Made by a program: the position numbers and the translations under genes. DNA of 64,000 nt. Origin: Oscheius dolichura (Eukaryota > Nematoda > Chromadorea > Rhabditida > Rhabditidae). Below the pieces are notes generated by a model, which saw nothing but the letters and a program-made list of their open reading frames with translations, did no database searches and was not told where the DNA came from. This document shows positions 1 to 10,247 of the stretch, in pieces; the first letter of the stretch is position 1; each line of letters starts with the position of its first letter. The stretch lies in assembly GCA_932521035.1 (NCBI GenBank), contig OW051497.1, positions 11,036,001 through 11,100,000 of the forward strand, given 5' to 3'.

Positions 1-1557
1 TGGCAGTGAACTCTGCGACATACAAGTGGCTCCAATTTTGTAGACACTGCGGAGAGGTTGATCAGGATGGTCTCCAGGCTCGTAATCACCAAGTCCGATT
101 GTTGTCAGAGAGACGAAGCAGTAGTAGAAAGCGTCGAGGAATGTCCAATCAGGCTCAATAGCCGTGAAAATCCAGGAAGGGATGATGAAGACGAAAACAA
201 GTAGCAACCCACATACGAGTCCCAGATGAAAGAACTGAAAACCATTGGGTTAATTGCAATCAGTTGTTAGTGTTAGGGATCAAAGGGAAATGACCTTGCT
301 CCCCTGATAATCAACTCAGTTCATGGAATGTATCCTGACGTAAGCTGGGTATGTGATACTTACTTGGATTTGTCCTGGATGGAACAAGCTAGCCAATTTA
401 CGGTTGAGAATACCCCTCAACCACTGGGAAGGAGCTTTCAGACGGGAGACGACGGCGGATAAAAGAGCCAAGGTTATAGGAATCCCTAAAAGAAACCATT
501 ATTAGCTTATAGATGAGGAACATACCAATAATACAGTAAACAATTGTGAAGAGTTTCCCATGTTCTGTCCGTGGCGAGACCCTGCCATACCCTAAAATAA
601 GCAATAATGACGTAGTTTATCTTTGATTGTTCTTTTTTTATCTAAAGCAGGGCAAAGCAAAAACATACCGACTGTGCTAATCAGCGTTCCTGAGAAAAAG
701 AATGCCTGTCCGAAAGACCAATTCGGTGAACCGGAATAGTTCTTCTCTACCCAGATTCCATTGAGAGCAGCGTCTCGGATATCGTCAAAGAGCCGGTCTA
801 TTTCTTCTTCTGAAAAATATGGGAGATCTTTTAATCTTTTAACAGGGAACATGCTCAGACTGCCACTTGTCATATACGCGCCCGATAATCCCATTAAACT
901 TACCAGAAACACCGTTTCTCTCCATAAAATTCTGTACGGATTGGGCGAGATAATGACGCGACTGAACGTCGCTCTCCTCTTCAAGCCATTTAAAAATAAC
1001 AGCCCCACCAGAAATATACAAAATGATGACCACCACACCGAGAATGATGCAGTAGTCATTGGGCGTCAAGCCCATCACTCTGGCCGCAACGAGTCAAGCA
1101 GAGAATGCCCGACTGATTAGAACGCAATCAATGGATGTAGAAAACGAGCTGGGAAGTCCCAGGTGTGAATGAGGAAGATGAGGAGAGAAGTCCCACGACA
1201 GCTATTATCGTACCTCCGCCCTCCCAATTTTTGAAAAGGATTAATTACTCCAGGCAACCGTTTGGACTCCGCCTTTTGACCACGCCCTTACCTGGAATCC
1301 CAACAGCTGTTAATCGATTCGTCCACTGCTGACGATATTCATTATAGGTCTCACGCTCGATTTTTTCTAGGGGATATTCCAGGCGGACGAAGATGACCGC
1401 TCCGATGAGCAGATAAAAGAGAAGGATGCCCGTACCCACAAGGAGCCGGCGGTCATTCTCACGACCTTCCAAGATGGCGGAAGCCTGCGTGAATATTGAT
1501 AAGGGAGCAGTAGAGAGAGCATACCTTATTGTGGAGGGAGAACATCTCAAGGCCCAT
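1..1557 (-). CDS. Two-pore-domain (K2P/TWK) potassium channel, 3' end beyond the window
   Basis: Background K+ channel of the plasma membrane; K2P subunits dimerise and set resting potential. Common exons run 809-669, 591-526, 485-364 and 234-1 (open at the edge). Pore 1 reads STVGYGRVSP across an intron, and pore 2 reads [12 protein letters not shown] in the last exon seen, which is the paired-pore layout of the family. Two alternative first exons each encode TM1 and part of the extracellular cap, and both end in phase 1. The proximal one is 1075-904 (MGLTPNDYC...). The distal one is 1557-1525 plus 1484-1292 ([11 protein letters not shown], then a TM1 with LLIGAVIF and LEYP). Both splice in frame to [11 protein letters not shown] at 809. 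Family assignment is firm; the subfamily is not. The C-terminal tail is missing. Confidence 0.92.
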
Positions 1558-1799
1558 GGTTTTGGCAGGAGGATAGACTTGAGCAGCTGGAATGGAATAA
1601 ATTGGGTGGAAGAAGGGTCAGACAAGAAACGTGGGAGATTGAAGGGCTTCAAGGATTTATTTTTAGGTGGCCTTGTCTCGCTAGAGGAAAAAAAGCGATG
1701 GAGGTTAATACTGAGAGCTCTAGTCTGTTGATATGGATGCCTTCTTGTGGGAAAGGGGAAGCACAATAGCCAACAATTCCAAGTTTCCCATAGAGCGGA

Positions 1800-4728
1800 A
1801 AGTTCTGTTTATTTTCCGACTGTCTCCTCTTTTGTCAATTTGATCCCGTCGGAGTCACACCAACGTATTTCTTCTCCAGATAAAGAAGGCATATGTCTCT
1901 AGATGTTTTCGTTACGATAGTAGATAGTGATGCACTCCTGTTTATGTCTAGTCCAAACGTTTCTCTATCATCGCTTGATAAAACTTCGTCCTCTAGCAAA
2001 CTAGGGAGCTTGCAAATCCCTTTGTCGGAAATTGCCGATCGCATCACCTTTGTCTATTTCAAACATCATTTTCAATTAATCACTGCTCCAAATAGACGTT
2101 CTAAGTAAAGCTGTTTACGGTACAATTCAAATTTGTATTCTATAAGCGACAACGGATCCCTCGTGGCGTCAGTAATGGCGGATCTCGAGGTAATCGTACC
2201 TCGGAAGGCGACAAATGCGTGACTTTCCTGCGTAATATCCATCTTTTTCTTCCGCTAAAAAGTCCTAACGAGAGCTCGTCCATCACCGGTAGACGGTACT
2301 TTTTGCCCATTCTGGATGACATCTTTAGGGGGAAGTCATTTCTCACAAAAAGAAGATGAGTCCGTGGGTGGTAATAATTCGTGTGAGGAAGATTGCCAGG
2401 AAGGGGGCTGATGGCACCTGAGACAAGGAGGCAAAAGCGGGGACCGGCGGGAAAATGGACTATGCAAATGTCTAGTAGCTGGGGAGACGCACTTTAATGA
2501 TCTGAAGTAATTTTAGAAAAAGGAATTAACGAGGCAGGAGGATGAAGACCTTTTATAGTATCTGCCACGAAATACTGGAAAAAAATGGAATGTCAAACTA
2601 AATAAAAAGAACAGCTCTTCATTCTTGGATTCTACGAGGAAAATGTGTTTAGGAAAAATTGTGTTGAGAGCAACAACCATGGGCTCTGGTGTTCAAACTT
2701 CCTGCATTTACTGGTACTCCTACGCGAAATCTTCTAAAAAGTGGGTAATTTTGAGTAAGGTTGGCAACGGTGTCTGTTACATATAGAGCAGTAAATCGGT
2801 CTCCTACATATGCTAATGCTTCAAAAAGACTAAAAGCCGAAGCTGTACTATGGATTATTTTTCAGAAGTTTATAAAGATCAAAAGAAAATAAGGGAAGCC
2901 TTTCATTTGCTGGTGGTCCCTGTTGCAGTAAAGCCATAAAAAAGGGCGAGCAATAACTGGGGAATCTGCTCGAAAAATAGCCAAAACGTAGGTGAAATCG
3001 ACATCATAAAAGGAAGCCAGCTAGTGGAGCAATGGAAGTTTTTTCCTCGTGGGAGTGGATCCGCTTCTAATCAAATTTGAATTTGGCTTCCACTAAACCT
3101 TTACCGCTCGGTGGAAGGTCAAATCTCTCAGAGAACATTCTGGTAAATATTTAATGCCATCCAGAGGGTGTAGAGCGCTTCCCACAACGATAAGAGGAAA
3201 TGGCAAAACAATTGAAATATAGAAGTGGAGTGAGAGGGAGTGGATAAAGTCAACAGGCGTAACGTGGAGCGTTCCTCAGAGCGTGGAGATTGCTATGTCC
3301 CCGAGGAGATGAGTCTTAGAGTTGAGGGTCAATGATGGGGAAATGCTCTGCGTGACGAATAGCGTCTGGTTGTGCTACTGACAAGCTGGGCCCCTTTAAA
3401 AAACAAACGAATTATGATCTCCCATTAGGACAAACAAGTCATCGAGTAGGCTCGCCTGCCCCTGAGAACTGCACTCGATTTCCGGCATCAGTTGAAGGAC
3501 CCTCTTTTCCTCTAATCGCCTCTAAGGATGACTGGATGCCGAGCTCGCATCGTCCAAGGTGTTTAGACAATTGGCAGAGACTGATTGTCATGTTACGCGT
3601 ACACGCTATTGGATTAGAGCGTACGCTAACCCACTGTGGGAGTCTTGAAATAGACCAAGATAACAAAAGAACTGGAAAGAAGAGGCCAGAAGAAAAGGAG
3701 CCCGGATAACAATACGGATCTGACATGTCATTCGCACGGTGATTGCCGGACGCGAGATGACAGCTTAGATTGCTCATTCTGTCCAGATATGGAAGCAGAT
3801 ATGAAAGAAAAGAAACTTCGCCTCTTGTTTGTCTGGTGGCTAAGGTCCACTGAGACACAAGAATTCTTACTTTTTGCAGCTTTTACGCAGACGTCTTCGT
3901 CTTTTATTTTCTAGGCAGTCAAGCAGAACTAATCGTCCGCTTTGGCTCTTGGCTCAAATTTTAAACCAAATGTTAGCTTTCGCTCAAGTGATACTCTTCA
4001 ATGGTATTTGCCTAAACATTTTACAAGAAAAAGGTAACCCTCTAGTACTTAACCCTTGCTCTGTTTTGAAGCATTTGCAGGAAGGAGCGTAACAGTAAAA
4101 AGTGGGTAAAAAAGTAATTCCAGCATCCTTTTTGTTTTCAAAAATTATGGATGCCTAAAGCGTCGAATCAGGTAGCAGAAAGCGTGTAAACTGATTCATT
4201 TAGTGGTGGGCGGCCTGGGAAGAACGCTGTGTTTGTGAAAAATACGCGAATCTCATCCCCATGTGACCGATTCGTAAAGTGCGAAATGGACATGTACACC
4301 AAAAAGGAGCACGGGTAACCTGGACCACCAGTAATGACCCCCGGGCTAGAAGGAAGGAGAGGAGGAAAAGCATGATGTGGTTCTCAATTGTGCTAAACGC
4401 CGGGGGTCATTTGAAAGGATCACTTCGAAAGGGAGAGGCGGGTCATCGCCGACGTCTTTCTCTATAGAGACTGCGCAAGGAACCCATCGGTCTCCTTGAG
4501 GAATATGCAACCAAGACCCTTGCGTTAATCAGCCCCGGGGTGTCCAGTTTCATTCTGGCTATGGTACCTGCATCTAAATTTTAAATAGGCGGTTTTTGTG
4601 ATAGCGTGTAGAACACAGGAAAGCCCCCTTGGGAGGCATCTTTTTCAAGCACATATCTATCGATGTGCTAGTTCCTCAATTTATAACGTCTTCTTTTTAT
4701 AATTTATTATACAAGGTGGAGAATCTCC
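1800..4728. other. Intergenic stretch without a supported gene
   Basis: Open frames of up to 139 codons occur (for example 3858-3439 on the minus strand), but none has family motifs or convincing splice partners. The stretch separates the 5' end of the K+ channel from the 3' end of the first aspartic protease, so it probably holds the channel's distal promoter. I see no RNA gene or mobile element. Confidence 0.5.
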
Positions 4729-6092
4729 TTATTTGAAGCTGTGGATAGCCTTGGAGAATCCAATACGCTGCCCTCCGATGTCATAGATCTGGCAGTAAGT
4801 CCTGATCCAGGTATCTCCAAGAATCCAAGCGGGTCCGAATCCGAGGTTGGTCATTCCGAAGAAGGTGACGGCGCACATATGAGCATCGCCAGTGTTGTTG
4901 TCCAACTGGAGATCCAAGACGTACTCTACTCCAGGAACGTTGAAGGTCTGTCCATTGATGGTGAAGATAAGATCGGGAACGGTCTGGGCCTTGTTGCAAG
5001 AGACGGTGTAGAGCTCATTGGTGAAGTCGTAGGTGGCACCAATCTGCTTGACGATCTGAATTATTACTTGTATACACTGTAATAAAGACTCTTTACGTTG
5101 GAGAGGATGGTGTTGGGAGCTCCAATCCAAGAGGTGCCGGTGTCAGAAATGACCTGCTGGGTCTTCGTCTCGGAGTAGGCTCCAACGCTGAAGGCCTAAA
5201 CTTCCTATCTTGCTTGTTCTTTCAGAATAAGCTTACGGAAATGGGGAACTGCCAGTAGGTCATAGCAGAAAGAGGAACATAGCTGACGGACTTGTCGCAG
5301 TTCTGGGTATCGATTGCTCCGTAGGTGATGAGACCGGCGTTATCTCCCTGGGCCAGTCTAATCTTCCTGTCCATCCAGACGGTGAAGAGAGGGGCGTCAA
5401 GTTGAGGGAGGACGTTCTGCATGGGAGGAACAACCTTGTCGACAGCGAGCGCGGGCCATCCGAGACCCATGATTCCATCAACTGGCTGGTATCCGAAGAC
5501 ATCAGCAATGGTGCTGGCAACTCCGAAGACCTGTTTTGGCACGGAGAGGCCTCCGAAGGTCAGGACATCAGTTCCGAGGTTTCCACTGCAGGATCCAGAT
5601 CCGTATGAGATGGAGAAAGGAGTGCTGGATCCAACAAAGGTGGAAGACGCAGTGGTGTCAAAACGGTGCTTGACGAAGCCGCTGTCAGGGTATCCCTGGC
5701 AAGCCTGGCTGTTGCACTTGGCGTCAATCACCCACAAGTTGGAGGAGCCAGTATCAGGAACAATGGTAAAGGTCTGAGCTGAAATGGGCTAAATGACAAA
5801 AAGGAAGACCAACATACCGGGTGTTCCAAGGGTGATGTTTCCGAGGTAGAAGTCATCATAGTAGTCGATGAAGGGCTGAGATCCACTGGCCAGTACCTGG
5901 GTCCTCTGGAGATGGAGCTTGGCCAGATAATCTTGGTAAGTTCCCTGCCTAAAAGAATATGTCTAATTATTCCTTGAAATATACTTACTTGATCAGTTTA
6001 GCTCTAATAGATCCAGCATTCCTGGTGTCCATACGGACAACCTCGGCACATGTTAGGCCCAAAAGGGCAAGAAGCAGAAGAGCACCCCGCAT
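4729..6092 (-). CDS. Secreted pepsin-like aspartic protease (family A1)
   Basis: Complete five-exon gene: 6092-5989, 5948-5818, 5778-5237, 5195-5097 and 5055-4729, giving 400 residues, a normal length for an A1 zymogen. It opens with a signal peptide (MRGALLLLALLGLTCA), then a propeptide, then the mature N-terminus YYDDFYLGNITLGTP. Both catalytic aspartates are present, in VPDTGSSN and in SDTGTSW. The flap tyrosine region (SYGSGSC) and the C-terminal WILGDTW...GFSKA motif are intact. Expected role is acid proteolysis in the gut lumen or lysosome, as for nematode ASP proteases. A paralogue lies directly upstream on the same strand. The promoter has paired GATA-type sites (see 6127-6187). No defect seen. 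Confidence 0.96.
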
Positions 6093-6126
6093 GAAGAGCA
6101 AAGACGGTTGCCTTCAAACCGTGGGC

Positions 6127-6187
6127 TCTTTTAAACCTTTTAGTGATAAGTGAGCTAATCAAACTCAGCTCTTTTCACTTATCAGTA
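6127..6187 (-). promoter_or_regulatory. Protease promoter: TATA-like box and two GATA-type sites
   Basis: Read on the minus strand, ACTGATAAGTG (complement of 6177-6187) is followed by a second GATA-type site in opposite orientation (6141-6151, TAGTGATAAGT on the plus strand) and then TTTAAAAG near 6127-6134, 35-42 bases before the ATG. ACTGATAAG matches the consensus bound by nematode intestinal GATA factors. Gut expression is inferred. Confidence 0.6.
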
Positions 6188-6991
6188 GTCTTTACCACCT
6201 CTGACGTGGGTAGGCTAACCGGATACCGGAAAAGAACTGAGCTACTGGTTATCAAGTGTAAGGTGGTGTAAACAGGAACATAAAAAGCATAAAAATACGT
6301 TAGTCATCTTTTTTCACTTCCTAGCAGCTTGTACTCTTCGTTTTATATAGTATACTGTCGGCGCCTGCTGTGAATACTATTAATCATCTGGCATTCATAT
6401 AATCTTTTAATGCTGTCGGTTGAAATTCTTATCTCTGACCGATTTTACAACAGCAGTCCCTAGTAGTCACCTGTACTTCCAAACTAGAGGTCCTGTCTGA
6501 ACAATGGGTATTTCACCGCATTAATCAGTGCACTCTGCACCCTCATAATGATAACGACCCTGTTGCAGAACTATATCACCCGACCACAATTTAGCTCACT
6601 TGTTCTAAAACTCATAAACCAGCTGTAATGCACACCTCCTCAGGTTTGGATAGTACAACGTCAAAAGGATGGTTCTTCCTGATCTTTCAATATTTGCTTA
6701 CACATATTTTAGTCTGGTCCCTCACGGGAACGCCTGTTTGCATACATTTTTCCGCCTTTCGGAAGAGCTAGAGCGGCAATTAATGTTACGACCCCACGCG
6801 CAACTCTGAGAAGGTGATAATCAGTGCGATTCCCGGTTTTAATCTGATTTTCTATAAGGGGAAAAAGAACAGGTGTCGATTATCCCGTACATTGAACAAT
6901 TTGCAAAAATTTGCGTGGATGCACATTTATCAGACTTTGTACATGATTCATTTCTTTGTGCTCAACGTACTTTGTAGTCGACTTCATTTAT
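6188..6991. other. Intergenic between the tandem proteases, nothing supported
   Basis: About 800 bases between the promoter of the first protease and the 3' end of the second. The open frames here are short and lack motifs. An AATAAA overlaps the stop of the upstream protease around 6985-6995 (minus strand). Confidence 0.5.
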
Positions 6992-8728
6992 TCAATGAAA
7001 TACATAGTACAGAAATGAGGATATGGCAATATGGAATATGACCAAATAACCGTGGCTGGATTTGGGGGGTCCTCTACTCGACACCCTCGAAAATCCTACT
7101 CTCGAATTTCCAACATCGTACGTATTACAAAACCCGCGAATAAATGTATCACCCAGTGTGAATTGTGGCCCAAAGCCGAGTGATACCTCAGTGAAGAATG
7201 TCACCGCACACTGAAAGGGAATTAAGGGATTGTACAATCCGGGAAAAAGCTTACCTTGCCACCACCGAGGCCCAAATCCAAAATATAATCAATTGGGTCG
7301 ATGTCGTATTGAATTCCACTGATGGTGAAGTAAAGAGCGGGAGCAGAGTTCTGCTTTGAACATGATACTGTGTACATTTTAGCAGCAGCGTTGTAGCTGG
7401 CTCCTAGTTGCTTGACTACCTAGAACGGGATTTTTATAGCGAATACCCGAAACGTACTCCATCCACTACGGCTTGAGGTGCTCCAATCCATGAAGTACCC
7501 GTGTCTGAGATTGCCAAACTACGAGACTTGTACGAATATTTGCTTATAGAAAATCCCTAAAAAAGAACATAAATAAATGATGAACATGCTTACGTCTATG
7601 TTAAAAATCCACCATTTCTTATCTGTCAACTGCACATAGTTCACCTCAGAATCGCAATAGGTTGGATCAAATCCTCCGTAGGTAATTCTTCCCTGGTTGC
7701 TGGAAGTCTAAAGCTTGTTTTTATGACAATACAGTCAGATATAATACCTCTCTTCCCATATAAACCGTAAAGATGGGCTGATCCAATTGAGAGAGGATAT
7801 TTTGGATCGGTGGGGTTTGAGTAGTAGCCGAAATAGATGGCCACGCCATTCCAAAAATACCGTCCATCGGTTGATAACCAAAGACATCAGCTATTTGGTA
7901 GGCTACTCCGATATCTTGTCGAGGGATGGTAAAGGCTGAATAAATCACCATCTCAAGAAAGGTTTGATAACAAACATGCAAAGCTGACGGTGTCTGAACC
8001 AACATTTCCTTTACAGCTTCCGGACCCGTATTGTATAGTAAACGGTTTACTTGTTGTCTTGAAGGAACTGGAGGCCTGGTAATTGAAACGGTGCTTTAGG
8101 TAGTCCCTGAAAATAGTAGAATTAATAAAATCTACTATCTCTAATAAATTCTAAAAGTAGTTTCTTCTATTGTATGTTTCAGTGCTTCTTCTTTTTATTC
8201 TTAAAATTGAGAAGCATTTGAACTTGCCGCGTGCTTTTCCTCAGGAGTACAGTAATGAGTTCCGAGCAAAATTGTGTGTTTGCCAACGAACCAGACCCCC
8301 GCAACTTACTCGCTTCCATAGCATGCAGACTGTGTGCAGTTTGATCCAATAACCCACAAGTCTGAAGAGCCTGTATCCATAACCAACGTGAATGACTTCG
8401 CTGGAAAGGCAGATGTGTACTAATATATTCCGCCTCTTACGTGGTGTTCCGATTGAAACAGTGCCGAGATAAAAGTCATCGTAGTAGTTGATCAACCCTT
8501 GACTACCCGTTTGCAGATTAGCGACTACCACTCGTTCTTTTTCAAATTCCTTGAGGTATTTATCAAGATTACCCGATCTAAACACATTGAGATTGAGTTC
8601 AAAACGTCTTACTTGATGAGCTGCTTTCTTATGGACATTTTCTTGGTCTCCATGACCACTGTCTTGGCCGAACATAGTGAAAATAAGGCGAAAAAGAAGA
8701 GAAACCACCCGCAGGAGAAGAGATTCAT
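6992..8728 (-). CDS. Second pepsin-like aspartic protease with a hydrophobic C-terminal tail
   Basis: Paralogue of the gene at 4729-6092, with more introns. Exon 1 (8728-8613) gives MNLFSCGWFLFFFALFSLCSA, a signal peptide, then a propeptide. The mature start reads INYYDDFYLGTVSIGTP. The catalytic motifs are VMDTGSSD and ISDTGTSW, with flap QYGSGSC and C-terminal FTLGDTF...VGFS, so the enzyme should be active. Unlike the first copy it continues past the usual end with about 30 residues (SRGPPKSSHG, then a hydrophobic run ending YYVFH). That tail might be a GPI signal or a membrane tether. The promoter has one CTGATAA site near 8847-8853. Exon joins are all phase-consistent; the join at DTVSFA|SF is the weakest. 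Confidence 0.93.
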
Positions 8729-8839
8729 CGCCTGGATGGTCCCGTATCTTATCTCGCCCAGTTCTTCTTCAGAACTGTTTCTCCGATGACGCATACTAAT
8801 CGTTCCTCTTAAAAGCGTCATTTTTAGTTCAAGACACTC

Positions 8840-8856
8840 ATAAAATCTGATAAAAA
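8840..8856 (-). promoter_or_regulatory. Single GATA-type site upstream of the second protease
   Basis: TCTGATAAAAA lies about 115-125 bases before the start codon at 8728. It resembles the sites upstream of the neighbouring protease and would suit the same intestinal control. A short motif like this can occur by chance. Confidence 0.35.
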
Positions 8857-9029
8857 TGGTGAGCTGTCCAATTTCTGTACATTACTGTATCAGTTTGAAA
8901 CTGAAGTGGGTCTGTATGCAAACCAGACTCTAACTCTTCTAAAAACCTGTGCTGTTGCGTCTTTTACGAATTACAATAAACACACTCGTTCTATTCTTCC
9001 CCGGGAGTGCGCACCCGACCGGTCTGCCA

Positions 9030-10024
9030 ATGCGTCGCGTTGTTCTTTTCTTACTGCCCTTTGGTACGTAACGTATTGATATGTAATCTGTCCTCCCTTT
9101 CAGCCTGTAATGCCTTAAACTGCCACGAAGAACGCGACAGAGGCTATTCCTGTCCTGAGCACCCGGAAAGTCGAAAGTTCTACTTTGATTCCAAGCAAAG
9201 TCAGTGTCTGACCTGAGTCAGTACTTCTTATCTTTTAGATGTTTGTCAGCCATTGTTTCACCGTGGCTGTGGCGGAAATTCAAACCAATTTGCGACGGCT
9301 GCAGACTGTAAAGCCAAGTGTCAAGATACAGGAAAGAACAGCTCGTCCCATTCAGCCAAAGTAGATAACACGCTTATTGGTTTGTGTCGGCCTTGATGTT
9401 GTTGTTGACCTGCGGTTTCAGTTCACGCCTGTAACTTAACAACCGACGCTAAAATCTCCGAAAAGGTGGTTAAATGCGGGAACGGTTGCCCACTTGGACA
9501 TATCTGTACAAATGATAATCAATGCTGTCCTACAAAATGTGAGTTTCCGTCATCTTATTTCATTTACTGTTCCTGTAGTCTGTGCCCATCCCAGACATAA
9601 GTTTTTCCTATTTTTTTCATGGTTCCCAGTGCTGCAGAGGACACATTTCAAAGATCTGGATCCCTTGACCCCTCCGTGCTATTTGTAAGATGTTGATGGC
9701 TCTTTTTCACTTCAACCGCAGCTCAATGACGCATCAATGTGTGTAACACTTTTGACGGGGGTGTGAAAAGTTATCACAATGTGATTGACAAAAGTGCGAA
9801 ATCAACGTGTGCAAGCAGCTGATCCAATTCCCTTTGCAGATCACATCTGCACTCTGCCGGTTGAGTCAGGCCACGAGCGGGAGATCGCCAAGCACTACGG
9901 AAGATACGCGTACTCCATTGGATTGAATAACTGTATCCGTTTCTCCTATTTCGGATCAGAAGGAAATTTTAATAACTTTCTGTCCTACAAACAGTGTCAT
10001 GACTTTTGTGGGAATATTAAATAA
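9030..10024 (+). CDS. Secreted Kunitz / cysteine-rich (lustrin-type) protein
   Basis: Starts MRRVVLFLLPFACNA, a signal peptide. The first domain, from exon 2 onward, has six cysteines in Kunitz order with the core VCQPLFHRGCGGNSNQF. A lustrin-like segment with GCPLGHIC...QCC follows in exon 4. The last exon (about 9839-10024) holds a second Kunitz-like unit (HICTLP...RYAYS...NNFLSYKQCHDFC) and ends FCGNIK*. Kunitz domains usually inhibit serine proteases, so it is probably an extracellular inhibitor or matrix protein. Exon joins between about 9540 and 9838 are uncertain; they may include one or two short exons with few cysteines, or decay. The last unit lacks the usual GCGGN (it has YFGSEGN). 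A polyadenylation signal follows near 10048. Confidence 0.75.
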
Positions 10025-10247
10025 GACGAGGAAGACTCGAATGAAATAATAAATTTATTCAATTTTTATATAAGCGAAGCAATGAGAATATCCGTCTATG
10101 TATATGAGAAGTAATCTGTATTTTGTACATATGGCGAGTACTGACAGTAGAGAGATCGTTCACATCCCGTGTGATGAACGTTACCCGCTATGAAATAAAG
10201 TGGACTATCCTAGAGATGCACCTAAACATTTCCAATTATCTTTGTTG

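Noticed and set aside
3439..3858. 139-codon minus-strand frame
   Set aside because: Composition looks non-coding and no motif or linked exon is visible.
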